This document shows, piece after piece, positions 35,214-43,921 of a DNA stretch of 64,000 nt. The DNA is from Pseudomonadota bacterium (GTDB lineage: Bacteria; Desulfobacterota; Desulfobulbia; Desulfobulbales; SURF-16): contig JAHJKA010000068.1 in assembly GCA_018822545.1 (NCBI GenBank), forward strand, positions 1-64,000, written 5' to 3'. Below the pieces are notes generated by a model, which worked only from the letters and a program-made list of their open reading frames with translations, was not told where the DNA came from and did not search any database. How positions within the stretch are numbered: position 1 is the stretch's first letter; every line of letters starts with the position of its first letter. A program made the position numbers and the translations under genes.

Positions 35214-35932
35214 GATGTTTCTCCATTACCGTTCTCAGCCGGTGGTGGGATCAGTTCAACGACCTCGTCGGCCAACTGTTCCACCAAATGCATCTGATGA
35301 AAGATGGCCAGCATGGCGACGTTTTCCTTTTTTAGTTTATCGATCTGTTCCACCACCCGCTGGGTGGTAGCCGGATCGAGGCTGGCCGTGGGTTCATCAA
35401 GAAGCAGCAGCCTGGGTTTGGCGGTGAGTCCGCGGGCCAAATTTACCCTTTGCTTTTCGCCACCGGAAAAGGTGGCGGGGGAAATGGACCACAGCCGCTT
35501 GGGCAGGTTGAGGGCACTTAAGGTCTGCCGGGCCCGCTCGCGGGCCTCATGCCGGTCCACACCCTGCTGATAAAGGGGTTGCGCCACCACATCCTCGGTT
35601 TTCTGGCGGGGCAGGAAATGGAGAAACTGGGTGACAAAACCGATTTCCGTTTTCCGCAGGGCCAGGATCTGGTGATCATCGGCCTGGGCCAGGTCAATTT
35701 CTTCACCGGCACCACTCTGGTATAAAATCCGGCCGCCCGTGGCCAGGTAGGTGCGGTAGATGCCGTTTAACACGGTGGATTTGCCGGCCCCGGTGGGGCC
35801 GATGAGGGCGGTGAGCCGGCCCGGGTAAACCTTGAGGTTGACCCCGGAGGACGATGGGATCACCTTGCCCTGTTCATGGAGGACAAAACTTTTGCTGAAA
35901 TTCTCAACGCGGAGGATGGGGGCGACTGTCAT
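35210..35932 (-). CDS. phnL: C-P lyase complex ABC-type protein PhnL
   Basis: 240 residues. ABC ATPase: Walker A GPTGAGKSTV (about 45-54), Q-loop region FVTQFLHFLPRQ, signature FSGGEKQRVNLARGL (about 156-170), Walker B LLLLDEP, and a switch His near AIFHQMH. Despite the ABC fold, PhnL works with the lyase core rather than transport. RBS and spacing (11 bp from phnK) fit a coupled operon. Confidence 0.95.
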   Translation of the reverse strand: MTVAPILRVENFSKSFVLHEQGKVIPSSSGVNLKVYPGRLTALIGPTGAGKSTVLNGIYRTYLATGGRILYQSGAGEEIDLAQADDHQILALRKTEIGFVTQFLHFLPRQKTEDVVAQPLYQQGVDRHEARERARQTLSALNLPKRLWSISPATFSGGEKQRVNLARGLTAKPRLLLLDEPTASLDPATTQRVVEQIDKLKKENVAMLAIFHQMHLVEQLADEVVELIPPPAENGNGETS

Positions 35933-35943
35933 GGTGTATTCCT

Positions 35944-36783
35944 TTACAGGGCTGATGCCACCAGCCGTTGGGTATAGGCGTGTTGAGGATCTTCAAGGAT
36001 CTGGTCCGTCAGGCCTGCCTCAATGACCCGGCCATACTTCATGACCAGGGTCCGATCGGCCAGGAGGCGAATGACCCCAAGGTCATGGGTAACCACGATC
36101 ATGGCGGTCTGCAGTTCGTGCTGGATCTCCAGGATGAGATCGAGGATGGCGGCCTGCACCGACAGATCAAGACCGGTTGTCACCTCATCGAGAAAAAGAA
36201 GCGGCGGGTCGGTGGCCAGGGCCTTAGCAATCTGGACGCGCTGCTGCATGCCGCCGGAGAAATTTTTGGGCTTTTCATCCATGCGTTCAGGCAACACCTC
36301 GGTGCGGCGCAGCAGATCACGGGCCCTCTGGCGAATGCGGCCATAATTATTGTCGCCGGACATGAGCAGCCGTTCGGCAATATTGCCGCCGGCGGAGATG
36401 TCAAAGTTGAGCCCCAGGTTGGGGTTCTGGTAGACCATACCGAAACGCTGGTTGCGCAACTGACGCTGCTGGGCCTTGTTGAGATCAAAGAGAGAATGGT
36501 GCTGACCGTTATCGTAAAAGGTAGCAACACCGGCGGTGGGCTGGCCGTCAGAATAGAGGCATTTAACCACAGTGGATTTACCGGAGCCGGATTCGCCCAT
36601 AATGCCGAGAATTTCGCCTTGATACAGCGAAAAAGAGACGTCATGGGCTGCCACCACGGAGCGGCAACAGGGACAAATATTGGTCTGTTCCGGACCGGTC
36701 TCCTCAAAACAGCGTAAGCAACCGCGGCCGTACACCTTGGAAAAGGAATCAAGTTCAAGAATTTTTTTCATGCCCTCTTTCAT
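35944..36783 (-). CDS. phnK: C-P lyase ABC-type subunit PhnK with Cys-rich insert
   Basis: 279 residues from the ATG at 36783, which overlaps the phnJ stop by 4 bp; an ATG at 36771 after AAAGAGGG is the alternative. Residues 18-45 insert a CxxC-x11-CPCC segment (Cys 22, 25, 37, 39, 40) before Walker A GESGSGKST (about 62-70). Signature FSGGMQQRVQIAKAL and LLFLDEVTTGLD follow. E. coli PhnK lacks the insert; I recall it in PhnK of other phyla. It docks on the PhnGHIJ core and hydrolyses ATP. The insert may bind Zn or an Fe-S cluster. Confidence 0.93.
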   Translation of the reverse strand: MKEGMKKILELDSFSKVYGRGCLRCFEETGPEQTNICPCCRSVVAAHDVSFSLYQGEILGIMGESGSGKSTVVKCLYSDGQPTAGVATFYDNGQHHSLFDLNKAQQRQLRNQRFGMVYQNPNLGLNFDISAGGNIAERLLMSGDNNYGRIRQRARDLLRRTEVLPERMDEKPKNFSGGMQQRVQIAKALATDPPLLFLDEVTTGLDLSVQAAILDLILEIQHELQTAMIVVTHDLGVIRLLADRTLVMKYGRVIEAGLTDQILEDPQHAYTQRLVASAL

Positions 36784-37655
36784 GCGGCCTGCTCCCTAGC
36801 CATCTCGAGCTGGTCGTTACACCAGTCGACATCCGAGCACTGATAGACCTTGTCACCCGTGGTGGAGTTGATGAATTCGTCAAGATAACTGAGACGGCAG
36901 CCGCATCGCTGGCATGGCCGCCGTCTGCCCTGGGCATCGCTGAAATCTTCAACCCGAAAAGGCACATCCTCAAAGGCGAGGGGGATCGCCTCGGTATACG
37001 GGGGGACGGCGTAGATCTTTTTTTCACGGCCGGCCCCCAGGAGAATCAGGGCCGGGGACTGGTGCATTTTCGGGACGTCAAAACGCGGGATAGGCGAGGG
37101 GTCGATGATATAATGACCGTTAATCCGGGTGGGATAGCGGTGCGAGATGGTGATTTCATCAAAGGTGACAATATCCTCGTAAAGTTTCACCAGCAGTCGG
37201 GAATAATCCGCCTCGCCGTGCATGGCCTTGCGGCGGTCTTCCGAGGCCTCCACCACGGTCAGGGCGTCCGGGTACGGGACCTGGAGGACAAGGACCTGCC
37301 TTTCGGTCAACGCCTTCTCGGGAATACGATGGCGGGACTGGATCAGGGTGGCTTCCTGGGTCTTGGTGGTGGTGGAGATGTCCGGACAGGTCATCTCGAC
37401 AAAGGTGCGCAGGTTGACGGCATTAACCGAGTCGTCCGAGCCCTGGTCGATCACCTTCAAAACCTCTCCGGCACCGATGAGAGCCAGGGTGAGTTGCAGG
37501 CCGCCCGTGCCGAAACCCCGGCCCATGGGCATCTCCCGGCTGGAGTAGGGAACCTGGTAGCCGGGCAGAGCAATGGCCTTTAACACGCTACGCCGCACCT
37601 CTTTCTTGGCGTATTCATCGAGAAAGCCAAACTGATATCCATTGGTCTCTGTCAT
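36780..37655 (-). CDS. phnJ: C-P lyase, radical SAM catalytic subunit
   Basis: 291 residues from the ATG at 37655. PhnJ breaks the C-P bond by a glycyl/thiyl radical route, releasing an alkane and cyclic ribose phosphate. Fe-S ligands are in CQRCGCRLSYLDEF and the following CSDVDWC, near the C-terminus, an unusual position typical of PhnJ. The N-terminal YAKKEVRRSVLKAIALPGYQ and the Gly-rich REMPMGRGFGTGGLQ (about 40-54) are conserved. Overlaps phnI by 4 bp and phnK by 4 bp. Confidence 0.96.
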   Translation of the reverse strand: MTETNGYQFGFLDEYAKKEVRRSVLKAIALPGYQVPYSSREMPMGRGFGTGGLQLTLALIGAGEVLKVIDQGSDDSVNAVNLRTFVEMTCPDISTTTKTQEATLIQSRHRIPEKALTERQVLVLQVPYPDALTVVEASEDRRKAMHGEADYSRLLVKLYEDIVTFDEITISHRYPTRINGHYIIDPSPIPRFDVPKMHQSPALILLGAGREKKIYAVPPYTEAIPLAFEDVPFRVEDFSDAQGRRRPCQRCGCRLSYLDEFINSTTGDKVYQCSDVDWCNDQLEMAREQAA

Positions 37656-38773
37656 TGCTGTTTTTCCTTGACCCTCTTCAGGGTTTCTTTCTTTTGGGTG
37701 GTGCGTAAACGGTCCATGTCTGACTGAAAGGTGACGTAATGGGGCATCTTGTAATGGGTACAAAAACCCATGGAATCAATGCCATCGATATGGAGCAGGA
37801 CAAATTCAGGGTCTTCCGAGGGGTTGGCCGGGCCATCCCTCATGCCCTTTTGCAGGGAGCGATCAAGGATGGCCATGGCCAGGGCCTTGACCTCGTTATG
37901 GCCAAAACAGGCGCCATAGCCCAGGGTGAAACGCGGGATATCGTGGTCGCCGCTCTCTTCATACATGGCCACCACCTCGCACTCGGTGATCAGCACCTCG
38001 CCCACCTCAATTGCCTCGCCCGTTACCGGGTGGGGCAACAATATCGGGAGATAGCCAACCCGCATCTCGGCCACGGTGGGATGAACGTCGCCATAGCCTC
38101 GCATATTGGAATAAGCGATACCAAGCAGGGAACCAGTTTCGGCGCGGGCCATGGTGGCCAGGGCAGCCGAGCGTGGCACCGGAAAGATGAGGGGCTCCCG
38201 GGTGATATCAAAGGGCTCACTGTCGAGATTGACCTTGTATTTTGGCAGCAAGCCTTCCTGGCGCAGATGGTCAAGGACCTTGGGCAGGGAATCCGGCATC
38301 TTGTCATCCGGCAGATCATCAAGCCAGCTGGCGGCGATCTCCTGAAAACGCTCCGGTGATTCGTCAAGAAGCTCCAGGCGCAGGAGGCGCAGGCTAAAAT
38401 CAGGAGAGGCGCCCAGCATCTGACCCCCGGGGATATCTTTGAAGGCCGAGGAGATTCTCCGCACCAGACGCATGGCACCGGTATCCAGGACCGGCGACTC
38501 GCACAGGCGGGGTTTGGTTGAACGATAGGCCCGCAAGGCAAAGGCCGCCTCCAGGGAATCCCCCATAAATTGCTTGATGGCCAGGGCTGCCAGTTCCGGA
38601 TGGTACAGACCGCCCTCGGACATGACCCGGCCATGCAGAAAGCGGAGCTGGCTCTGGATGGTTTCGAGGTCAAGGGGCAGCCCCCCCCTGCCCTGCTCAG
38701 TACGAAGATACTCAAGAAGTGCCTCAGCACCCTGGATGGCTCGGCCACCGCCCTTGATTGCCACATAACTCAT
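37652..38773 (-). CDS. phnI: C-P lyase core subunit PhnI
   Basis: 373 residues, typical length. PhnI displaces adenine of ATP with phosphonate to make ribophosphonate triphosphate, with PhnG, H and L. YVAIKGGGRAIQGAEALLEY opens the protein; LRFLHGRVMSEGG (about 46-58), MRLVRRISSAFKDIPGGQ (about 101-118) and TLGYGACFGHNEVKALAMAI (about 283-302) follow. It overlaps phnH by 4 bp. Confidence 0.96.
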   Translation of the reverse strand: MSYVAIKGGGRAIQGAEALLEYLRTEQGRGGLPLDLETIQSQLRFLHGRVMSEGGLYHPELAALAIKQFMGDSLEAAFALRAYRSTKPRLCESPVLDTGAMRLVRRISSAFKDIPGGQMLGASPDFSLRLLRLELLDESPERFQEIAASWLDDLPDDKMPDSLPKVLDHLRQEGLLPKYKVNLDSEPFDITREPLIFPVPRSAALATMARAETGSLLGIAYSNMRGYGDVHPTVAEMRVGYLPILLPHPVTGEAIEVGEVLITECEVVAMYEESGDHDIPRFTLGYGACFGHNEVKALAMAILDRSLQKGMRDGPANPSEDPEFVLLHIDGIDSMGFCTHYKMPHYVTFQSDMDRLRTTQKKETLKRVKEKQQ

Positions 38774-39321
38774 GCCGCCACCTCCAACTTGGTCGTCCTT
38801 GGAATAGCGGCAAGGACATGCTGGTCGACCAGAATCAGATCAATACCCAGCGGGAAACAAAGATGCTCCTCGCGCCATGATGGCCATGACGATGCCAGGC
38901 CCCTGACCGGTAAAACCCTGCTGCTTTTAATACCAGGGCCGCTCAGGCAAAGGGCGTCAGGGCCCTGGCCCAGATTATCAACCTGGATAATGATGGTGGC
39001 GGCCTGGTCTGGACTGGTGAGAGTGCCGACCTTGGCCTTCATGGTCGCCGCCCTGCTGCCTTGACAGAGAAGGTAATCCGCCGCGGCCGCTTGTTCCCTG
39101 CGGGCCTGAAACAACGGCCAATCGTAGCGATCAAGGAGGTCGTGGCAATCAGCAAAACTGGTTCTGTTGTCGAGCAGACTTGCCAGCACGCCTCGCCACG
39201 CCGCCGCTCCCCCCAACCAGGGCCGGACATCCTGCAGGCTGCCCGGTCTGGCCATGGCATCCATCAAGGCACGAAAGATGCGTTGCTGGTTGGCGGACTG
39301 CCAGATAGCATCAATTTCCAT
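38770..39321 (-). CDS. phnH: C-P lyase core subunit PhnH
   Basis: 183 residues from the ATG at 39321. The frame is open further upstream, but the family starts here, with RIFRALMDAMARPGSLQ (about 14-30). Structural homologue of PLP-transferases without PLP; it stabilises the PhnGHIJ core. Overlaps phnG by 11 bp. Confidence 0.93.
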   Translation of the reverse strand: MEIDAIWQSANQQRIFRALMDAMARPGSLQDVRPWLGGAAAWRGVLASLLDNRTSFADCHDLLDRYDWPLFQARREQAAAADYLLCQGSRAATMKAKVGTLTSPDQAATIIIQVDNLGQGPDALCLSGPGIKSSRVLPVRGLASSWPSWREEHLCFPLGIDLILVDQHVLAAIPRTTKLEVAA

Positions 39322-39796
39322 CGCTTTCCCCCACATCATCAAGCAGGGAAAAATCGACCCTGGTGGTGGCCAGCATGGCCCTTCTTTTTTGCTCTTCGGC
39401 CTGGCAGCGTTGCCAGCCCTGGCGGACAAGGGCACGGACAATCTCATGACCGATCAACTTACCGGCCAGGATGCCATCACAGAGGGCCAGGGCCCTGGCC
39501 AGGTCAAGATTGTCGGCCATGATCTGGGCCGCCCCTTGGGCCTGGCCGCCGTCCGGATCACGGATCTCAAGCCAGGTCGTGGTCAGCGGAATTTCGCCCA
39601 GATAAAAAGACTCACCGCCGGCACTTTCCCGGATCTTGAGCATGGCCAGCCCCGACTGGGGCAAGGAACGGGGTGTGATCTGCCACTCCTCGGTGAGGGC
39701 GGCGACCTGGGCCGTCAACTTTTCCGGCTCAAGGGCACTGAGGGCCCGGAGCCACTGACCGCGTGTGACTTCAGTAGTTTGATCAGCAGAACTCAT
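39311..39796 (-). CDS. phnG: C-P lyase core subunit PhnG
   Basis: 161 residues. TRGQWLRALSALEPEKL near the N-terminus, GLAMLKIRESAGGESFYLGE (about 49-68), the AQGAAQIMADN motif (about 85-95) and LARALALCDGIL follow the family. It forms the core with PhnH, PhnI and PhnJ. It starts 8 bp after phnE ends. Confidence 0.92.
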   Translation of the reverse strand: MSSADQTTEVTRGQWLRALSALEPEKLTAQVAALTEEWQITPRSLPQSGLAMLKIRESAGGESFYLGEIPLTTTWLEIRDPDGGQAQGAAQIMADNLDLARALALCDGILAGKLIGHEIVRALVRQGWQRCQAEEQKRRAMLATTRVDFSLLDDVGESDGN

Positions 39797-39804
39797 AGCT
39801 CCTC

Positions 39805-40830
39805 CTACATTGAATGAGCCCGCAGGCGCTGGGACAGAAACTCCAGCAGCATGACGGTGATGAAGATGACCAGGAGGATGGTGGCGACATGGGAGTAATC
39901 AAAGAGATCCCAGCGGCCTTTAAGCTCCATACCAATCCCGCCGGCACCGACGATACCAAGCACCGAGGCGGTACGGATATTACGCTCGAAGACATACTGA
40001 ACATAGGCCACATACTGTGGAAGCACCTGTGGCAAGACGGCAAAGCGCAGGACCTTGAGGCGTCCGGCCCCGCCGGAACGTAAGGCCTCTTGAGGGCCGG
40101 GAGGGGCATTTTCAATCTCATCGGCAAAGAACTTGCCCAACACGCCACTGGTGTGCATGGCCAGGGCAAAGATGCCGGCAATGGGGCCGAAGCCGTACAT
40201 CAAAACAAAGAACAGGGCCAAGATCAGCTCCGGCATGGAGCGATGAAAGCCCAGGATTGCCCGGGCCCCGGTGTAGACTGCCCTGTTTGGGGTATAGTTG
40301 CGGGCGCTCAAGATGCCGAGGGGCAGGGAAATCATCATGGAAAATATGGTGCCCCAGAGGGCCATCTCGACGGTTTCCCACATCTTGGCCAGCACCCTGA
40401 GCAGATAGCCGAAGGGATGGACAAGGTACTGGGTGCGCATTTCGGTGTAGCTATCGGTCAGCAGGTCATACTCCTGCTCGGCCACGGTTTCCAGATGGGT
40501 AAAGAGCGGCAGCTGCGCGGGATCAAAAGTGTCCAGGCGCTTGGTTTCGGTGCGGCTTGCCAGAACAAAGGGAAAGGCCTTTTTGATAAAGCCGGTGGCA
40601 CCCGACACCACCTTGGATTCGCCGACACCAAGTACAGCGCCTACGGCCTCCACATTTTCCAGGGCGGCCCGATCCATCTCGGTATTACGGGCAGACCAGG
40701 CGACGAAAAGAACAATGATCAACAGGATCCCGATCAGTCTGGGGGTGATGGCCCGCTGCAACTCCCAGCTATCGGCCTTGTAGCGTTCCCGGGGTTGATT
40801 CATGAATGGTTCTCGGACAGTACTCATCAT
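39805..40830 (-). CDS. phnE: Phosphonate ABC permease
   Basis: 341 residues, inner membrane. A hydrophobic helix near residue 35, a periplasmic part and then a binding-protein-dependent permease domain with five or six segments. The EAL-type contact loop is EALRSGGAGRLKVLRFAVLP (about 249-268). It pairs with PhnC and PhnD to import phosphonates. ATG at 40830, with ATG at 40827 and 40803 in frame; GAGGTGG lies just upstream. Confidence 0.92.
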   Translation of the reverse strand: MMSTVREPFMNQPRERYKADSWELQRAITPRLIGILLIIVLFVAWSARNTEMDRAALENVEAVGAVLGVGESKVVSGATGFIKKAFPFVLASRTETKRLDTFDPAQLPLFTHLETVAEQEYDLLTDSYTEMRTQYLVHPFGYLLRVLAKMWETVEMALWGTIFSMMISLPLGILSARNYTPNRAVYTGARAILGFHRSMPELILALFFVLMYGFGPIAGIFALAMHTSGVLGKFFADEIENAPPGPQEALRSGGAGRLKVLRFAVLPQVLPQYVAYVQYVFERNIRTASVLGIVGAGGIGMELKGRWDLFDYSHVATILLVIFITVMLLEFLSQRLRAHSM

Positions 40831-40835
40831 CCACC

Positions 40836-41657
40836 TCAGGCAGCCTGCATGGCCGCGGCAAGTTGTTGCTCGGCAATAAAGGGTGGTGGTGCATCCACCC
40901 CGCCGCCTTCCCCGGGACAGGGGACATTCCCTGGCCCATAGAGCTCTTCAAGAACCTGCGGCGTCACATCTTCCGGCCTGCCGTCATAGACCAGGCGTCC
41001 CTGACGCAGACCGATGACCCGGTCAGCAAACTCCAGGGCATAATCCACCTGATGAAGGCTGCATAACACCGTGGTCTGATGCTGCTGCGCTGTCTGCTTA
41101 AGAAGATTGAGAACATTGCGACTGATGACCGGGTCGAGGCTGGCCACCGGCTCATCCGCCAGGACGATACTCGGCTGCGACATAAAGGCGCGGGCGATGG
41201 CCACCCGTTGCTGTTGCCCCCCGGAGAGGGCCATGGCCCGCCGGTAGAGATGCTTTTCTTCCAGCTCCACATCCTCCAGCAGGCGGCAGGCCCGGCGCTG
41301 ATTCTTTTCAGGGAAAAGCATGAAAAGGCTGCGCCACAGGGAAGTCTCCGGCAGCGCCCCGGTCAAGACATTGTTAAGGACGGAGAGTCGTGGCACCAGA
41401 TGCAATTGCTGATGGATCATGCTCACCCGCTGTTGCAGTCTTTTAAGGTTGCTGCCCCCGACCTTTTCACCCCACAGGACAACCTCGCCTTGGGAGGGAA
41501 GAACCATGCCGTTTATCAGGCCCATGAGGGTCGATTTACCTGCCCCTGATGGGCCAAGGAGAACACAAAATTCCCCTTTTTTAATGTGCAGGGAGAGATT
41601 ATCAATGGCCCGGGTGCCGTCTGGATAGACGCGGGATACCTTCTCTAGTTTCAACAT
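40836..41657 (-). CDS. phnC: Phosphonate ABC transporter ATPase
   Basis: 273 residues from the ATG at 41657, with AGGAGG 10 nt upstream; a longer open frame is ignored. Walker A GPSGAGKST, signature SGGQQQRVAIARAF, Walker B IVLADEPVASLDP and the H-loop LHQVDYAL are all present. A C-terminal Pro/Gly-rich tail is unusual. The upstream 133-bp gap to phnD holds a hairpin. Confidence 0.95.
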   Translation of the reverse strand: MLKLEKVSRVYPDGTRAIDNLSLHIKKGEFCVLLGPSGAGKSTLMGLINGMVLPSQGEVVLWGEKVGGSNLKRLQQRVSMIHQQLHLVPRLSVLNNVLTGALPETSLWRSLFMLFPEKNQRRACRLLEDVELEEKHLYRRAMALSGGQQQRVAIARAFMSQPSIVLADEPVASLDPVISRNVLNLLKQTAQQHQTTVLCSLHQVDYALEFADRVIGLRQGRLVYDGRPEDVTPQVLEELYGPGNVPCPGEGGGVDAPPPFIAEQQLAAAMQAA

Positions 41658-41749
41658 GGGAGCTACCTCCTTTGAGGATATGGACGAGCTGCAGCACATC
41701 ATTTTCACTGCAGGCTCGTCCTTTTCATACCACAAGGGCATACGTTTTT

Positions 41750-41772
41750 TTTGAGCCGCCAAGCGGCTCAAA
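41750..41772 (-). other. Intercistronic hairpin between phnD and phnC
   Basis: TTTGAGCCGC (41750-41759) and GCGGCTCAAA (41763-41772) form a perfect 10-bp stem with a 3-nt loop. Read in the direction of the operon, the 3' side runs into A residues, not T, so this is not a classical terminator. A role as an mRNA-stabilising or processing hairpin that keeps the binding protein message in excess is likely. A TACCACAAGGGCA repeat remnant lies beside it (41729). Confidence 0.6.
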
Positions 41773-41790
41773 ACAGCTTGAAGCAAACCG

Positions 41791-42708
41791 TTAGCGCTGG
41801 GACGATTTTTCAACCATGGCTTCCTTGACCTGGGGGGTCACGGCGCCCAGTTTATTCAAGGCGGCCAACATCTGCTCCACCGGATAATCGGCGTCATAAC
41901 GATCGACCTTTTTGCCGCCGTAGCCCCGGATTTTGTCGGCATCAACCTTGGTGTGAATGGTATTGAAAACCTTTTTAAGTTTTGCTTTGAGCTCTGGGCT
42001 GAGATTGGTGTTCATGGCCATGGGCGGATTGGGGATGGGATCGGACTTGGCGAGCACCTTGAACTCTTTCGGATCAAGGACGTTATTCTTCACGGCCTTC
42101 TCGTAGGAGTTAAAAGAGGCGGCACAGGCATCCACCCGGCCCTCCTTCATGGCGGAAATGGAGTTGGAGTGTGATCCGGCAATAACAATTTTGCTCAGAT
42201 CTTTGGCCGGATCGACACCGGCGGCAATGAGCATGGCCACCGGATAGTTGAATGAGCTGGTTGAATGGGTGTCACCCAGGGCCAGCGAATGGTTCTTGAG
42301 ATCGGCAAGGCTGTTTAATCCACTGTCCCTGCGTGTATAAATACCGGAGTAATAGACAGATTCGCCTTTTGTCACATCCACGGACAGCAACTCGGCACCG
42401 CAGAGCTTACGGGCCTCGCCAAAGGAGACCGCGCCATACCAGGCAATCTCGACTTGATCATTGCACATCGCCTCAATGACGGCGCCGTATGAGCTCCCCG
42501 CCCGGACATCGAAGTGGATGCCGTAATTCTTGGTGATGGCCTCAAAAACAGGCCGGTAATCCTCGGTGACGTCGCTGGAGCCGCCATCGGCAGGAATCAG
42601 CATGACGCGTAAGGGGTTGTTTTTGCTCCCGTCGGCCATTCCGCTGGCATAGGTTGACGCTGCGGTAAACAGCAGAATGGCGAGGGTGAGAAGTGTTTTT
42701 ACTTTCAT
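41791..42708 (-). CDS. phnD: Phosphonate-binding protein
   Basis: 305 residues from the ATG at 42708. A signal peptide of about 21 residues (ending TYA) exports it to the periplasm. Binding-site features: SSYGAVIEAMCNDQVEIAWYG (around residue 80) and GDTHSTSSFNYPVAML (around residue 150), with the STS turn that grips the phosphonate. It delivers ligand to PhnE/PhnC. The gap to phnF is 47 bp. Confidence 0.94.
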   Translation of the reverse strand: MKVKTLLTLAILLFTAASTYASGMADGSKNNPLRVMLIPADGGSSDVTEDYRPVFEAITKNYGIHFDVRAGSSYGAVIEAMCNDQVEIAWYGAVSFGEARKLCGAELLSVDVTKGESVYYSGIYTRRDSGLNSLADLKNHSLALGDTHSTSSFNYPVAMLIAAGVDPAKDLSKIVIAGSHSNSISAMKEGRVDACAASFNSYEKAVKNNVLDPKEFKVLAKSDPIPNPPMAMNTNLSPELKAKLKKVFNTIHTKVDADKIRGYGGKKVDRYDADYPVEQMLAALNKLGAVTPQVKEAMVEKSSQR

Positions 42709-42755
42709 GATCCTGGTTCTCCTTGTTGCGATAAAGGGGTTAAACAATCAAACAC

Positions 42756-43484
42756 TTATGGTTCAACGGATAGCTGGGTGGCATCACCGCGAAAACGCGT
42801 TACGACATATTCAACGGGCTCTCCGGTGGAGGCGTCCACATTGAGACTTTTGACTCTCAACAAGGGGCTCTCTCTGGAGGTATTCAGCAGTTCGGCATCA
42901 TCCTTTTGCGCCAATACGGCAGATATCAGGCTCAGGGTGCGCTTGAGGGTGATCTTGTACTGCTCGCCGATAAACTGATGGAAGGATCCCCTCGCGTATT
43001 TCTTGAGGGCCAGGTGGAATTTTGCATAGGGCAGAAAGTGCGATACAATGCAAAAGGGCAGTTCATCAACGAAGCGCAGTGTTTCAATAAGGGCGACGGG
43101 CTCCTTGTCGGCCAAACCGAGTCGCTCTGCCACCCCCTTTGGCGCCGGCAGAGCGATCTTACGCAAGACCTCGCTTTGGGCTTGTCTTCCCTGGGACGCG
43201 AGGTTTTCGGTAAAACGGGTGGTGCTCTTGATCTCATAGTCGACGACAGAGCGAATAACGAAAGTACCTTTTCCACGTATTCTGCCGACAAAACCGTCGT
43301 TTACCAACTCATCGATGGCGCGGCGCAAAGTGTGCCGATTAATTTTAAAACGACTGGCAAGCTCCATTTCAGACGGCAAAAAATAACCTGGCGAGTATAT
43401 TTCGCAAATTTCAGCCTCAAGAATATCCCTAACCTGGCGGTAAACAGGATGACTGCCGTTTTTTTTGTCTATTCTTCCTTCCAT
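42756..43484 (-). CDS. phnF: GntR/HutC-family regulator of the phn operon
   Basis: 242 residues. An N-terminal winged helix (YRQVRDILEAEI and FLPSEMELASRFKINRHTLR, about 16-57) and a UTRA effector domain from about 95. PhnF regulators repress phosphonate or phosphate-uptake genes until an effector binds. It is first in the operon, so it likely controls its own transcript. The operator should lie upstream of 43484; I could not define it. Confidence 0.9.
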   Translation of the reverse strand: MEGRIDKKNGSHPVYRQVRDILEAEICEIYSPGYFLPSEMELASRFKINRHTLRRAIDELVNDGFVGRIRGKGTFVIRSVVDYEIKSTTRFTENLASQGRQAQSEVLRKIALPAPKGVAERLGLADKEPVALIETLRFVDELPFCIVSHFLPYAKFHLALKKYARGSFHQFIGEQYKITLKRTLSLISAVLAQKDDAELLNTSRESPLLRVKSLNVDASTGEPVEYVVTRFRGDATQLSVEP

Positions 43485-43921
43485 TTCCGGTCACTCCACC
43501 AATTGCTGTTGTTGTTCTCTGCACTATCACCCCCGTTTATGAGTTTGGTGTTCCAGGATCATTAAAAATAAGTTTGGTTTTTTGTTAGCTTGTCTATATG
43601 TCCAGATCTTTCCTGGGGTAATATGGGCAGCATCAACAAAGCAGTGAACAAGGGGGAAGGAGACATATGACCGCAGAAACAGGCAGTTGCCTGCGAAGGG
43701 CATGGCGGTGACGCCAGGAAGGCGTGGCCATATCCTGAAAGAAAGGCAAGCCAGCTCTTTTCAATTATCGAAAATGAAGAATGAGAATTTCGGAGTTTCG
43801 CAGGCTCAGCAAGCCTCAAGCCGAATCTTGACGACGCATCAGCGGATAGCGAACAAAGAATGACCTTCGAGCGCCGTAGTTTTTAACGGGCTGTTACCAG
43901 ACCAGCAGCACAGAGGATAAT
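43485..43921. other. Intergenic region with a repeat-like, structured stretch
   Basis: About 437 bp upstream of phnF and downstream of the TRAP permease gene. It must hold the phn promoter. From about 43600 it carries a TGGCG-GTGA-CGCCA hairpin (43703-43716) with a GNRA-type loop, flanked by more short complementary segments. A frame on the minus strand (43562-43819) looks like the spurious ORFs made by dispersed repeats. No CDS is supported. Confidence 0.45.

Noticed and set aside
43562..43819. 85-residue minus-strand frame
   Set aside because: Looks like the translation of a dispersed repeat, with Cys-Phe-Cys and Pro-Ser runs; no ribosome site.
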